This document shows, piece after piece, positions 23,761 to 35,814 of a stretch of DNA of 64,000 nucleotides. The translations under genes were made by a program, and so were the position numbers. The number at the start of each line of letters is the position of its first letter. Position 1 is the stretch's first letter. This stretch comes from Anniella stebbinsi (lineage: Eukaryota > Chordata > Lepidosauria > Squamata > Anniellidae), in NCBI GenBank assembly GCA_029215795.1, contig JARDYH010000004.1:205138017-205202016 (forward strand), in the 5' to 3' direction. Under the pieces are notes generated by a model, which worked only from the letters and a program-made list of their open reading frames with translations, did no database searches and was not told the DNA's origin.

Positions 23761-23898
23761 AATTAGAAAGTCTAGAATATGCATTAGATTGTACTGCTAA
23801 TATTTTGTTGCAGAACATAACATGGAAACCACAACGAATCTTAAAAATACACTGGGCATTCTTACTTGATCCTACTGATGGTGTATATGAGCTCTAAG

Positions 23899-23972
23899 GC
23901 TGCAATCCTATACTCGTTTACTTGGGAGTAAGTTCCACTGAATTCAGTGAGTAGACATGTATAGGGAATGTA
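23899..23972. repeat. Family C MITE, internally deleted
   Basis: 'GGCTGCAATCCTATACTCGT', 'TACTTGGGAGTAAGTTCCAC', then a direct jump to 'AGTGAGTAGACATGTATAGG'. Confidence 0.75.
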
Positions 23973-24828
23973 TTATATTTTTAATTGTATCATACATTTA
24001 CATCAACAGAATACTGCTAGCAGGAATATCCTTGGTGGTAGATCTACATCTGCAGAGTTGTAGATCTACAGGGCTTCTGAGGCAGACATCCATCTGTTTT
24101 TGGCAGAGCACCTCAGCCCTATCCTAACCCCTTCCTTCCAGGAGATTCGGAGCATGTTGTGAATCCTGTGTTGTTTGTTTATATCCTTATATAGTAAAAA
24201 CTTGATAAAATCCTCTGTTCAAGGCCCAGGCAGCTAACACATTTATTTGTTTGAACTTATTTGCTGCCTTCTAGTGCAAAGCCTTCCCAAGGCAAATAAA
24301 TGTTGAAGATCTGTTTAAAAACTAACAAAGAGGTAGGTAGGGACATACATATTTCTTTTGGGAGAGAGCTTAAGAGAGATATCACCACTCCTGAGAAGGC
24401 CCTGTCTTAAATGCCCCTCCCTCCATTCTGATAGATAGAACCTGGTTGTGGATCAGCAAGCAGGGCCTCACAGGTGAAGGAGTGATGAACCGTAGGCATT
24501 CTTGATTGGATAAAGATCACATGAGAATTGTTGTAGGGAACTTTTAAATTGTTGTATTACAAATCAACATCCTCAAGACATATTTTAGGGCTGCAGTGTA
24601 TTAATTGATTAATCAGTTAGACTAATTGATTAAAAACATTTACATCAACTAATTTTTTTAAAATCAACTACTTTATCAGGCAGGATATTTTTATTTTAAT
24701 AAGAAAATTATTTTTAATACAAGTGCTTACAAAACCTGCAGATAGCAAACAACTTCTTAAAAGAAGCATTTTGCCTTCTCTCACAAACACATATAAAATA
24801 CCATCTAAAAAAGCCTCCTCCAAATCAG

Positions 24829-24968
24829 TGCTTTGGAGATGTGTCGGACTACAGACTCCATTGTCCCCAGCATTAGGCATGCTGGCTGGGGACAGTGGAA
24901 ATCATAGTCCGACACATCTGGAGGGTACCAGTTTTGGGAAGGCTGATCTACTACCCCCCCCCCCCCCC
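24829..24968. repeat. Family D MITE followed by C15
   Basis: The strongest palindrome of the family: 'GATGTGTCGGACTAC' against 'GTAGTCCGACACATC'-type right arm (24905-24921), closing with 'GGGTACCAGTTTTGGGAAGG'. A run of 15 C (24954-24968) follows. Confidence 0.8.
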
Positions 24969-24999
24969 GCTTCTTGCTTGAGAAATACTGTATCTGGAA

Positions 25000-26290
25000 A
25001 GAATAATTAATTGATCAAGCAAAACTCAGATCATGACTGAATTAAAATTTAATCAGGTTGTAGTCCTATTGCGTATAATGTATGGATCTGCTTAGATATC
25101 CCATTAAGAAATCACATCTGCATACTTAGTATTTCAACTTTCTATATTTACAGTATATGCATTATGTTTAGTAAAATGATCCACAAGGTCACCTCTTTCT
25201 CATTTCATCTTTAAAGCCTCTTCCTGCCCTGATCTGTGTCCTTCTGTGTTATAACAGGTGGTTCTTGTCTTCCTGGAATCTTCTTTGGCTTTCGCCCAAC
25301 TTGGAAACAAACCTAGCCCCTTTCTTGCCAATGTTCCCCCTCCTATGCTATGACATATGTTGATCCCCCCCTCAGCCCCCACCAAAAGAAGCAGCTGCTG
25401 ACCTGGGTAGTCTGAAGTTTATGAAGAAAGCATTTTGTTAAGGATACTTTGTGTAAAGCCTAATGGATATCTTTTCTCTTGCTATATAGTGTACTGAAAG
25501 AAGGGAAATGCAAATAAACATGTGTGTGTGCGCACACACACGCACACACACAATCTTTATTCTCAGCCCTGAATGGAGTAATGACTACATTCTTGGAATA
25601 CTTACTCTTCTAGGTGTGGCATGGCTATTCCTGAGAGGCAATTCACTATACCCAGAAACAGATCTGATTTCTTCCAGGCTTGATAAAAACCGAGAACGCG
25701 CTCCAGACAAAACAGGAGGATATTATTTCACCACAAAATGTATCCCTTGGATACAAGATGTATGTCTAATGCTTTTAAAAAGTAGCTTGGCATTTGGGGT
25801 TGCTAGAGGATTCTGCTCCTTCCTTTTCATTAATGTATTTCATTTCCCCCCCTACCCCATCCTTAAAGGCCCAGCACTGATTCTGATAGAATTCTCTCAT
25901 GTTCCCCTCAAAACAATTCCATGAGCTAAGATACTCAAATTATTTTCACATATTGAGGATTTTCAGATGTGTGTGAATCGTGTTTCCTTCTGTTGCTCTC
26001 TTCCTGGTTTTCTTCTGCATTTGAAATGAGCACAATTACACAGAGAACAGAAACCACATGGACTGTACGTTTCAATGGGATAGCACCCTCCAGTGGGCAT
26101 TTTATAGCACAACCTCAGAAGAGTCTGGTTTTCTGAGGTTTATTTTGTGACTCTAAAACTGAGAAAAGGAGCAGGAGGCTGATGGCGTTATCAAAAGGAT
26201 CAGTGAACATCCATGAGTAGCCAGCAACAAGCATGATATACGGTATAAATCGCTCATTTAAAGAAGCTTGTTGAAAGCCACCAATCTACC
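25000..26290. other. Stretch without recognised element
   Basis: Contains an interrupted (CA)n/(TG)n at about 25520-25551. Otherwise I see nothing assignable. Confidence 0.3.
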
Positions 26291-26299
26291 AATTGGTGA

Positions 26300-26552
26300 T
26301 AGCTTTAAAAGGGGCTTAGAAAAATGTATGGAGGAGACAGCTATCAATGGCTACTAGTCCTGATGGCTATATGCTACCTCCAGTATTAGAGGCAGTATGC
26401 CTATGTACACGAGTTGCAGGGGAAGATGGGCTGATGCACTCATATCCTGCTTGTGGGTTTCCCATGAGCAGCTCGTCGGCCACCATTGAAGAGAATGCTG
26501 GACTAGATGGACCCTTGGCCTGATCCAGCATGGCTCTTCAAATGTTCTTATG
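26300..26552 (+). mobile_element. CR1 LINE 3' end
   Basis: 'CTATCAATGGCTACTAGTCC', 'TGCTACCTCCAGTATTAGAG', 'CTAGATGGACCCTTGGCCTG' and 'GATCCAGCATGGCTCTTC' are the CR1 3' UTR sequence, ending in 'AATGTTCTTATG', the typical short 3' repeat of CR1 elements. It is 5'-truncated, as CR1 copies usually are. Confidence 0.85.
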
Positions 26553-26559
26553 CCACCCA

Positions 26560-28060
26560 GAGCTTCACCGATAAGCAAGGATACAATTCTGAGTCTTCAG
26601 TGCCTGTTCCCAGCCATCTCTCCTCTGAAGGTGTTGGTTTGGGTTTATGGAGGCTCTAGGCACTTTACAAACAGAGGCCTTAACGACACCCCATGCCGCC
26701 ATGCATAATATGGCACAGTGAGAATCAGGTTAAGTGAAGTGGGGAAAGGACATGTCAAGCTAAGAGGAGCAACATCAAAACCATATTTTTGCCCTAATCA
26801 GCACCTGAGTTTACTCTCTTTTTGCCTCCTAACAGTAATAATCAGCTCAAAAATCATATATGCATTCAAATATTTAACTTTTACTGTTTTGAAATGCTCC
26901 AAATCTGAGTGCTTGGATTCCCCCTTCTGAGGTTAGGAAGTGGGTGTTGGAAATCCGCCTCTCCGCTGCCCCCATGCAGCCTGCATGGAAAGAACTATCC
27001 TGGCTGATCTTGGAGGAAGAAGAAATGGGGCATTCTGGTGGGCAGGGTGGAGCAAGGAGAAGACAAGAGAGGACAGGATATGAAATATCCAAAGCTTCTT
27101 CCAGCCTCCTTCCCTCCACCTTTGAAGCACCCTAGCTAGTCTGGCTAAAAAACCCATATAATGAAATCTGCAGGGTGAAGGGATCACCTCCACCATTCCT
27201 CCCACCCTGCATTGGATGATCAGATTCCTTTGAGTCTGGGGGCTTATGATCACAGAGGGTGCAATCAATAGGACTGCACCCATCATAATCTCACCATTGT
27301 ATATATGCATATGGGGAAAATAGAACCGTGCCTCTTATCTACCAAACAAAGTAAAATAATAATGTTACTATGATGCAACCACTTAAAAGCCACCATCTTA
27401 CCCATATCAAGGGCAAAAGTAACAAACAATAATTTGTTTGCATATCCAAAGTTTCAGGCTGCAATGGGACACCGTTAAGAGCTCAGATACCAATGGAGAT
27501 CTGTAGTCGAGATGGTGGAGAGGCTTGGTTAACATTTATATTATATAACAGTGGCTACTCCTAATGTTAACACGGCTTCCCAGCTTGCCTCAGAATGATG
27601 GGAGTTGTGGTCCAGCATATCTGCAGGACACCATTGGGGAAAGCTGTGTTAACTACAAAACCAACACTGCTGCCTTTCATTCATTTTCATTTTTCTTTGA
27701 CCAATTATTTTCTATACATTAAACTCTCCTCAGGATCTGATTGTTTTATATTTTGATAAATTCTTGTTTAATTTTATATAGTTCTTAACTTGACAGCTGC
27801 AAAGTCTTTTTTTTCTTTTGTATTTCCTATGTATTTGTGTATTTTATCTTTTTATATCTATTTTGTATTCATATATTTTCTTAATAGTTATGGAAAAGTG
27901 TCATCTACATTTCAGCATTAATACCCACACTCTTTCCACAAAAGACTGTACTTGAAGTTCAGGGGTCACATTCAAAATTCAGATTTTGAGATTATTCTTA
28001 ATAATCTAGGAACCAGCACTTATTTTTAGGACGATGGGGCAGCTCAAAAGGTGGAAATAT
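26560..28060. other. Mostly unassigned stretch with one family D half copy
   Basis: 27566-27655 holds 'AGAATGATGGGAGTTGTGGT' and 'GCAGGACACCATTGGGGAAA', a partial family D MITE. The rest shows no element termini, and frames across 26.9-27.3 kb have no recognisable domain. Confidence 0.35.
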
Positions 28061-28069
28061 TTTTTATCA

Positions 28070-28160
28070 ATTCAATCCAATACATATCTACTCAGGAGTA
28101 AGTCTACTCATCGAGTTCAGTGGGGCCTATACTGAAGTAAGTGTGTTTAGGCTTGTAGAA
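28070..28160. repeat. Family C MITE, diverged
   Basis: 'CATATCTACTCAGGAGTAAG' and 'CGAGTTCAGTGGGGCCTATA'. Confidence 0.7.
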
Positions 28161-28889
28161 ATGTGCCTAACTTAATATGTTCAAATTGGATTTCTGAGCA
28201 TAGGTGGCTGTAGGCAACAGATCACTATGGGGAAACTTAACATTGACAACCACCACATGGGTGATTGGTTGTCTGCAGCATCCGCCCATGGGGTGAGGAT
28301 TTTACCAAATCCCCACGTCTCTGGATTTCGTATAGCAAGAGGGATAGAGTGAAATTCTCCACGGCATGTGGGTGGATGCTACAAGTGATGCCGTTTTATC
28401 TATGTTGTGGTAAGTTTCCTATAATTGGCAGTCATCCCACAGCTGCTTAATTTGTAAATATCATGTGATACAGGAAAACAACCTCCAGAATCTACTCCCA
28501 CTCTGGCAATGGCCTCCAGTTAGCATGTCTACCACCCAGTAGCAATGATATTTTGTTAGTATTCACCTTACTGTAGAATTCAAACTGCATATTCCTGTTT
28601 TGTAGCAATTAAAGAGATCTTGTAACATAATGCAAGATAGGACACAGACGCTTTGAGCTACCTCCAAGAGGATGTTGCTGAGTACTGGGTCAGAACTCCT
28701 CCTCTTCTTTCCTCTTTACACTTTCCTTGTGCTGTGGTCTTATTTTAACCATTCATTCTTGTTGTATACGGCAATAGGGGTGTTTCCAGTTCAAGTCCCC
28801 TAGTGCTATACAGCATGCCTCTTGACCATGGGTGCTCCCGTTCCCCAAACAGGTAGGAAGGACACAGCATAGTTGAAATGGTATATCAT

Positions 28890-29015
28890 TTGTTTTTATG
28901 CTTTTTATGCTTTTAAATTTTGTATATTGGTTTTTAAATGTTCAATGTTTTTAGTTTTTGTAAACCGCCCAGAGAGTTTCGGCTATGGGGTGCTATATAA
29001 ATGTAATAAATAATG
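28890..29015 (+). repeat. L2-clade LINE 3' UTR fragment
   Basis: 'TAAACCGCCCAGAGAGTTTC' and 'GGCTATGGGGTGCTATATAA' followed by AATAAATAATG are the 3' end of the same LINE seen with coding sequence at 41600-42404. Confidence 0.75.
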
Positions 29016-29034
29016 AAAATAATAATAATTCTTA

Positions 29035-29200
29035 ATCATCAAAAAAAGAGGAAATGCATTAGCAAAAAAAGAGGACAAAGGAAGACACAGATTGGCATAA
29101 TATTTACATATGCTCATGTATATGTATAGATGCAAATTTAGAAATAATTGTTATAATTTAAATAGAAATACAGAATGTCTAACCATAGTGTGGAAGACTG
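29035..29200 (+). repeat. Family F interspersed repeat, copy 2
   Basis: 'AAAAAAAGAGGACAAAGGAA', 'GATGCAAATTTAGAAATAAT', 'AATTTAAATAGAAATACAGA' and 'ACCATAGTGTGG'. It lies directly before the family H MITE. Confidence 0.7.
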
Positions 29201-29206
29201 TGACCA

Positions 29207-29308
29207 GGGCCAGATCTACACCAAGCCGATATAACACTTTGAAAGCAGTTTGAAAACGGTATATGGAATGTATCCTGAGCCCCAACAGTTGCCAGTGCAC
29301 TTATAAAC
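29207..29308 (+). mobile_element. Family H MITE, left part, split by fold-back hAT
   Basis: 'GGGCCAGATCTACACCAAGC' and 'CCCAACAGTTGCCAGTGCAC' match, in inverse orientation, the complete family H element at 59678-59924. The sequence resumes at 30443 ('CATTATAAAACTGTAGTG', 'GTTCCTGCCC', to about 30475), so the fold-back element at 29309-30434 inserted into it. Confidence 0.75.
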
Positions 29309-30442
29309 TAGGGGTGTGCACGGACCCCCCGAATCGAATCGGGACCAGATCGGGATCTCCAATTTTGTTCCAGATCAGATCGGAACAAAATCAGAGGTCC
29401 CCTGGATTGGATCGGCCGCCATTTTTCCCCATAGACTTGCATTGGGGGAAAGAAAGCTTTCCCCCAATGCAAGTCTATGGGGAAAAATGGTGGTAGGGGG
29501 GTGAGTGGGGGCCTAACTCCCCCCTCCCTGTCCCTCCCCCCTTGCACTTCTTACCTGCTGGGGCCTTCTGCTCCTGTCTGCTGGCGCCCACGGGTGCCAG
29601 CGGCAGCAGACGACCCTCGCAGATAAGCCACTTTCTCCCCTTCGCGCTCCTTACTTGCCGGGGCCGTCTGCGGGCATCAGTGGATGGCCCCAGCAGGTAA
29701 GTGGGGGCCCCCTCCCTCCTCCCGATCCCCCTTACCTGCTGGGCCCGTCCACTGCCATCCGCTGCCGCCCAGTGGATGGCATCAGGTAAGCCCCGTCCCT
29801 GGCACTCCTTACCTGCATGGAATGTCCGCTCCCCTCTGCTCCTGGCTGCTACTGCAAAGCAGGCTTCGCGGCCTACCCCTAAGTAGTGCACCAGGTGATC
29901 ACATCATCTGGCGCGCTACCTAGGGGCAGGCCGCAAAGCCTGCTTCGCAGTAGCGGCCAGGAGCAGAGGGGAGCGGATGTCCCAGGCAGGTAAGCCCCCC
30001 CCCCGCTGTCCGCTTCCATTGGCGGGCGCCCAATGGCGCCTACTGGTGCCCACCAATGGCAGCGGACAGTCCCCCCAGGTAAGCCCCCTCGCTCCTTACC
30101 TGGCGAGGCATCCTCCTCCATCTGTTGCTGGCTTGCAGTAGTTTTTAGCCGGCAACGGGAGGAGGAGGAGGAGGCCCCACCAGGTAAACCCCCCCCCCCC
30201 GCTGTCCGCTTCCATCGGCGGGTGCCCGCTGGCACTCACCAATGGAAGCAGCGGCGGGCGCCAGTGGGTGCCTGCTGATCCTCCGATTTTTCCCGAACCG
30301 GATTGGGTCCTTCCGGACCGGTTCAGAAAATATCGTACGATCCAGAGGGGGGATCGGAAATTTGATAATTGTATCCGTTTTCCCCTGGATCAGCTCCGGA
30401 TCGTGGATCAGAGCTGATCCAGTGCATACCCCTATTATAAAC
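29301..30442 (-). mobile_element. Fold-back hAT-type element, family B copy 1 (29309-30434)
   Basis: 1126 bp with ends TAGGGGTGTGCACGGA and TCCAGTGCATACCCCTA, flanked by a perfect 8-bp duplication TTATAAAC (29301-29308, 30435-30442). TAGGG ends and 8-bp duplications indicate the hAT superfamily. Subterminal zones are dense in GATCGGATC-type half sites. The interior is GC-rich and holds two hairpins: 29430-29481 (TTGCATTGGGGGAAAG / CTTTCCCCCAATGCAA) and 29838-29976 (GCTCCTGGCTGCTACTGC... / ...CAGTAGCGGCCAGGAGC). No transposase frame; the long minus and plus frames are low-complexity by-products. Confidence 0.88.
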
Positions 30443-30475
30443 CATTATAAAACTGTAGTGCAGTTCCTGCCCAGG
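30443..30475 (+). mobile_element. Family H MITE, right part after insertion
   Basis: Continuation of 29207-29308 on the far side of the fold-back element. It breaks off after 'TTCCTGCC', so the original right end is lost. Confidence 0.65.
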
Positions 30476-31700
30476 TGACCTGCCTGATGTCAACTGGTGA
30501 TGGGTTTCAGCTGGAACTGGTCAGGACAGGCCTTCAGATAGAAGATGCCTAAACTAGACAACGGTCCTCCATAAAAGAAGACACCTGGCTACTCTTTAAC
30601 CAAGACACTGGCAAGGCTGGGAATCAAGAGCAACAAGGTCTTGAACCAGGATCTTTTGCCTTCTGGACACAACGATAGCTCTCCCTAACTGCAGGCTTGA
30701 TTTGGAAGACCATTATCAGGTGGTGATGCTGCCACTTTGCATGGGGCCACGCCGATGTTCAGCCACTGGAACTGCTGAACACCTGTGGATGAATACCTCT
30801 GGGGTTTCCTACCATTGCTTGTGCAAGGGGAATTTTACCTGGTTCTTGAGCCCCACCTGACCTTCCCTGTGTCTATGAGGTTCATCAGACAAGCGTTTTA
30901 TCGCACGCTTACAACTGCCCACTTACAGATGTGCTTGTGTCCTTTAGACGACCTTGGCCTCTTGTGCGCCTCCTGCTCCTCCTGCTCATTTTTCTGTCGC
31001 AAAATAGAGCCCGTTAAATCTGACTTTTTTTTTTTTAATGGAATGTGCCATGATCTGCTGTGTGCAGGAAAAGCAGTGTGATACAAGCGACTCCTTCATG
31101 GGCCATGTGGTCTTTGTATACTTCCTCTTTCCTCTCCAGTCAGAAAGAGGAAGTAACGAGAGACAAAAGCGGGGGTGGAGAAGCAACGGTAAGGAAATAC
31201 GATTCTCCCCCATGTGATGACACTCTAAAACTAGTTCCTGTAGCTTCTTGTTCTTTCTGCTCATACTCCAGCCCACTCTCTCTTTTTGTCTGCATCCTTC
31301 TCCTTGTTCCTTCTTGTCCCTACCTTTGGGCTTACTTTTTGGCTATAGTGCATTCAAATGTTGATGCCGACTTCATCTTTGCTTCTTTCTGTAAGGACTC
31401 CTTGACTGTTAACTACTGTTCACCCAACACCTTGTTCAAGCTTGTTTTAGTTCTGCATTGCATCAATGAACAGCTGTGGATGAAACTGTTGACACTAGGG
31501 TTGCACAACACACCCCTCCTGCTGTCTTCGGACAGTTCTTTATTTTGTACAGGGCTGCACAGTAAAATGCACAAGCACTATTCTAGTAGATAGAACTTCA
31601 GCGGATGCCTCTGGTAAAGTTTTCTTTGAAAGTCAGAAGCTAAATTTTCTTAATTCAAATCTGTTTCTACATCTCATAAAGGCCTCTGATTATCCCAATG
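30476..31700. other. Unassigned stretch
   Basis: The plus frame at 31060-31593 (177 aa) is the longest in the area but is rich in Ser, Leu, Cys and Phe from T-rich DNA, lacks domain motifs and has no splice or codon support, so I do not call a gene. Confidence 0.3.
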
Positions 31701-31702
31701 AG

Positions 31703-31830
31703 GTGCAATCCTATGCATGTTTAAACATCAAAATCCTTGCAACTACCAGCATTCCCCAGCCAGCAGGGTAACACAAATGACATAAACATGTGCAAACTTT
31801 TGAGATCTCCAGATCTCTTCATCAGGCAAG
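31703..31830. repeat. Family I half copy and adjoining sauropsid repeat piece
   Basis: 'GTGCAATCCTATGCATGTTT' and 'CAGCATTCCCCAGCCAGCAG' (family I), followed by 'GAGATCTCCAGATCTCTTCA' and 'TCATCAGGCAAG'. Confidence 0.55.
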
Positions 31831-31892
31831 ATGCCTCAAAATGCAGGCATGGGGAGGTGGGGTGGGTGGGGAATAGGAATGGGAAAAATGGC

Positions 31893-32297
31893 TGATTTGA
31901 GGGGGACATTTTTCTTCCTCTCCCATAGTACAAGAACCCGGAGTCATCCCATGAAACTGATTGGTGGGAGATTCAGGACAGATAAAAGGAAGTCCTTCAA
32001 TTCACTACCACAAGATGTGGTGATGGCCACCAATTTGGATGGCTTTAAAAGTGGGGTGGATAAATTCCTGGAGAAGGCTAACAATGGCTACCAGTGCTGA
32101 TGGCTAAGTGCAACCTCCAGTATCAAAGGAAGTAAGCCTGTATACACTAGTTGGTGGGGAACATGGGTGGGAGGGTGCTGTTGCATCATGTCCTGCTTGT
32201 GGGTCCCTGGTGGACAGCTGGTTGGCCACTGTGTGAACAGAGTGCTGAACTACATGGACCCTTGGTCTGATCCAGCACAGCTCTTCTTATGATGTTG
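31893..32297 (+). mobile_element. CR1 LINE 3' end with partial reading frame
   Basis: The frame 31831-32100 includes the CR1 C-terminal motif RTRSHPMKLIGGRFRTDKRK followed by SLPQDVVMATNLDGFKSGVD. It stops at the normal C-terminus and runs into the CR1 3' UTR ('TGGACCCTTGGTCTGATCCA', 'TTCTTATGATG'). The 5' part of the element is absent. Confidence 0.88.
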
Positions 32298-32299
32298 AA

Positions 32300-33240
32300 A
32301 TCATTATGTCTGCATGGCCAGACTAAATTGGGTGGGAGGGTTTGTAGACATTCAAATTACTCACTCACAGGTGATGTGGTGGTTTCAGGTTTCATGTGGA
32401 ACAGACCCTAAGACCACTAGAAACAAGAAAGAAGCAAGCATGCAACCATCATGATCTCAGCATCAAGTCAGCCTTTTTCTTTCTTCTCATTCCTCTTCCC
32501 ACCCTTTGCTTTTTGTAAATTCTTGCCCAGTGAAGATATCTGGAGTTCTCAACAGCTTGCACATATATATTTTTTGTGATGTTGGGTGTGTGTGTGGGGG
32601 GAACCTTCGAGTTGGCCTAATGAATGTATTACACTAATATGGATTTTGGCATTTTTCATACAGCCAACACGGCTACCTTTTTTCTGTTAAAATGATTGAT
32701 TCTCCAGTCAGTCAAGAGGTAAACTGGAAAGCCTCATGAAGGAGGTCAGACATGAAGCATCAAGTGTCCATGCTTTCTCTTTCAGAGCATACAAGCATAG
32801 GGGGTGGCAACAGGACTGGCATGTTGACAGAAAACAGCTTCCAGTTGGCTTCCAGACCTCTCTATCCACATCTGTTTCAGTTCATCTGACTTCGCAGACA
32901 TCTATTAGCAACAGTCTAATGAGAAGAACTCACAGACATTTTTATTATTATTTTGGAGCAATTCCATGGACCCAAAGTCATGCTTATAGAAAGATGACAT
33001 CATGGCCTACAACCTGTTCCCAACTGTCTATAAAACTGGAAAATGCCATAGACTCACAATCACACCTTTTAGCTTTTCATTAATGTGGAATAACTGCCAC
33101 CCCTTTGGCTCCATACTCAAATGTTGTCAGCAAAGATGAGAATTGCTGTTCTACTGGTAAGGACACATTAAAATATTTGTCTGGGGGAGCTGGGGGAGGA
33201 GACTGTGAAACATAGAGAGGTCCAGACTTAGGCCTTTCAG
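32300..33240. other. Mostly unassigned stretch
   Basis: 32645-32690 contains 'ACAGCCAACACGGCTACC', the end of a dispersed sauropsid repeat; the rest is unassigned. Confidence 0.3.
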
Positions 33241-33328
33241 GCAGCAATATTATATGCATTTACCTGAAAGTAAGCCCCATTGAGCTCAATGGGACTTACT
33301 TCTGAGTAGACATTATAGAATGGCAGTA
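33241..33328. repeat. Family C MITE, complete
   Basis: Contains the near-perfect core 'AGTAAGCCCCATTGAGCTCA' / 'ATGGGACTTACTTCTGAGTA', an inverted pair around the TGAGCTCA centre. Confidence 0.85.
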
Positions 33329-33329
33329 T

Positions 33330-33372
33330 CTATTTATTTTATTTATTATTTATTTACAATATTAGTATACTG
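33330..33372 (-). repeat. LINE 3' tail fragment
   Basis: 'ATTTATTTACAATATTAGTA' and 'TACTGCTCCACAGCC' are the complement of an L2-like 3' UTR end. Confidence 0.55.
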
Positions 33373-33658
33373 CTCCACAGCCAAAGATTTTGGTATGGTA
33401 GACAGCAGAAAGAGGAAGAATGCCTAACCTGTTGGGGCAAGGAGTTCCACACACTGGCAGGCCACCACTGAAAAAGCCCTCTTGTGGGTTGCCACCACCC
33501 ATGCCTCAGAAGGCAATGGCACATGCAAGAGTGACATAATAGCTTATTTTAACCGATGGTAAGGTTCATACATATGTATAAACATAATGTATTACACACA
33601 AATGTATATGGCTGGTAAGGGGGACCATCGACTCACCTGTACTTGTGAGCAGGTAGGC

Positions 33659-33988
33659 TAGTAAAATTAGGCTGACCAGATAAAATCCAGGTCAGGGCTC
33701 CTGTAACTTTAACAGTTGTAGAAAAAAGGGAATTTCAGCCAGTGTCATTTGTATGCAATTAGTCCCTGGTGAAATTCCCTCTTCATCACAACAGTTAAAG
33801 GTGCAGGGGCCCTGCCTTCTTTTGTATATGGTCACTTTAGTATAGTGCATGTACCTTTAACTGTTGTGATGAAGAGGGAATTTCACCAGGAACTAATTGC
33901 ATACAAATGACACTGGCTGAAATTCCCTTTTCTCTACAACTGTTAAAGTTACAGGAGCCCTGACCTGGATTTTATCTGGTCACCCTAG
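33659..33988. mobile_element. Dimeric palindrome MITE, family A copy 1
   Basis: Element about 33668-33987. The right end GGATTTTATCTGGTCACCCT mirrors the left GGCTGACCAGATAAAATCC. Each half is itself palindromic: 'TAACAGTTGTAGAAAAAAGG', 'GGGAATTTCAGCC', then 'GGTGAAATTCCC', 'CAACAGTTAAAG'. The centre carries 'TATATGGTCACTTTAGTATA', an internal copy of the terminus. A 9-base direct repeat TAGTAAAAT flanks it. Confidence 0.85.
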
Positions 33989-33999
33989 TAAAATGTCTG

Positions 34000-35480
34000 T
34001 GGACCTGTTTGCAAGGCAACACATATAACCCAACCCTGCCCTTTTCTCTGTCTTTGGTGCAGAGAGCTAATACATTTAAATCAGACTCACCTGACTGGTG
34101 ATCAAGGTACCATATTTTAAAACAGGTGTTTGCAGTTTCTCAACAGTTCAAAGTTGGCTTTTTCCAATGCTGATTTTATTAGCAGCAGTTCTTTGTAGCA
34201 TTTCATGTTTGTGTGGGATACATACGTGTCTCCTTCCTTCATCAGATGTACTCAGAAAACCTAGGGGAGACTTGTGATCTTTAGATTTGTGGTTGCTATC
34301 TTTGATTTACATACCGCTCCTCAACTCCCAAAAGAGAAGCGCCTCACATATGTAATGCTCCGTAAGGCTATCTACACAAACTCAGCAAACCCAAAAAGGA
34401 AGTGAGGCAACTGAGCAGAGGAAATGTAGGTGGGAGGTCTCTGTGATCTAGATTTCCCCCCTCCCCAGAAACTTCAATGCATTTTTGAGACCAGATTGTT
34501 TTCCTCCACAATTGATTTCATTTGCAATTGTCCAATTCAGCAATTGGACATTGTGATCAACATAGAATTCTCTTCATGTTAAAGAGAGAGAGAGAGGGTT
34601 GTGATTACATTCTTTGAGCTGGAATTACACATTTCATTAACAACAACAAGAACAACAACAACAACAGGCTTTACATTCTATTTATTCTTCCAGTACTCCC
34701 AGCTAACTACCCCCACACCATTATTAGATAATCTTCTATGATGATGTCCCAGATACTAGTAAGTGTTTGTCTGTCTGTCTGTCCATCTGCTGCCTTCTGA
34801 GCCATTTTCCTGGATGAGCAGGGCTGGCTCAAGGCATTTTGCAACCCAAGACGAAGCACAAGATGGGCTCCCTTCCATTCCATGTTCAGAGGCTAATGAG
34901 ACTGGCAATTGAATCTTATTTTGACATTGGTGATGGCACTAGCTTAGGGGACACAGGGCAGACCACGCGGCCCATACAGTTTTGTCTTCCAGCAGTGCAC
35001 TTCCACCCTCCCAGCACTGCTGCCTGAGACAGAAGCCTCCCTCTGCCTAATGATAGTGCCAGTGCTATGGGTATGTTAGAACTGGGAGAAAGCCTGGAGG
35101 AATTATATACGGGACTATCACTGCTCTTCTAGATAGCTTCCCCCCCCCCCCCCCAGCACTGCATTCCTTGGGTTTAGGAAGACTGGTATCGTGGCTGGTC
35201 TCACAAAAGCCTTGGTAACAACAGCAGCCATTACACCAACCTCCACCCTCATCTCAGAGCCATTTGCATACCAACAGAAATGGCTTATGCTACTTAGCCC
35301 CACCCTGACAATAACATGTAGCTCAACCCGTTGTGTCAATCTGGCAGCTGGTGTTGTGAAATATGTATGCCAGCAGCACTACTACTAGGAAGAGCAGCTG
35401 AAAAACTGCTTCAGAAACGCCCCAGAACAGGAACCAAGATGCCAGTGATAACTGGTATCACATCATGGTCGTAGTGACTG
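34000..35480. other. Mostly unassigned stretch
   Basis: Contains (GA)n at about 34583-34596, (AAC)n at 34642-34667 and a C15 run at 35140-35154. 'GGGCTGGCTCAAGGCATTTT' at 34821-34840 may be an element end but I cannot find its partner. Confidence 0.3.
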
Positions 35481-35483
35481 TAT

Positions 35484-35572
35484 ATCACAGAATAGTAGAA
35501 TAGAATCATAGAATAGTAGAGTTGGAAGGGGCCTATAAGGCCACCAGTCTCTGCCTGGTGTGTTTCTACTAT
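35484..35572 (-). mobile_element. CR1 LINE 3' terminal fragment
   Basis: 'AGAATCATAGAATAGTAGAG' and 'TTGGAAGGGGCCTATAAGGC' are the complement of a CR1 3' end with its (ATTCTATG)-type tail. Confidence 0.65.
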
Positions 35573-35633
35573 GTGTTCCACCTCTTACATGTGATTCAAC
35601 ATGAACAGAAAGCTCGTGGCTTTCTGGTTTGCA

Positions 35634-35765
35634 GGCAGGGTGGCCAGGGGTTCTCTTTTACAGAGGACAGCCCCCTATTTGAAGGATTGCCAGAGGACCA
35701 TCCTCTATTTAAAGCCATCCTCTATTTGAAGGGTTATCCTGTCCAAGTCCAGTTCAAAGGTAAAG
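35634..35765. repeat. Small tandem 'CTATTTGAAGG' block
   Basis: 'CCTATTTGAAGG', 'CCTCTATTTAAAG' and 'CCTCTATTTGAAGGG' recur between 35672 and 35735 next to 'AGGGTGGCCAGGGGTTCTC'. Looks like an interspersed element with internal tandem units; class unknown. Confidence 0.45.
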
Positions 35766-35814
35766 AACTATAAGAACTATTGCCAACCAACAGTAAGCAC
35801 CTGGACAGCAGACT

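Noticed and set aside
29475..30278. Several overlapping frames of 60-138 aa
   Set aside because: They run through the inverted interior of a fold-back element, so both strands give look-alike peptides; no transposase motif.
31060..31593. 177-aa plus-strand open frame
   Set aside because: Composition is that of T-rich DNA read by chance, with no domain, no matching splice context and no conserved wording.
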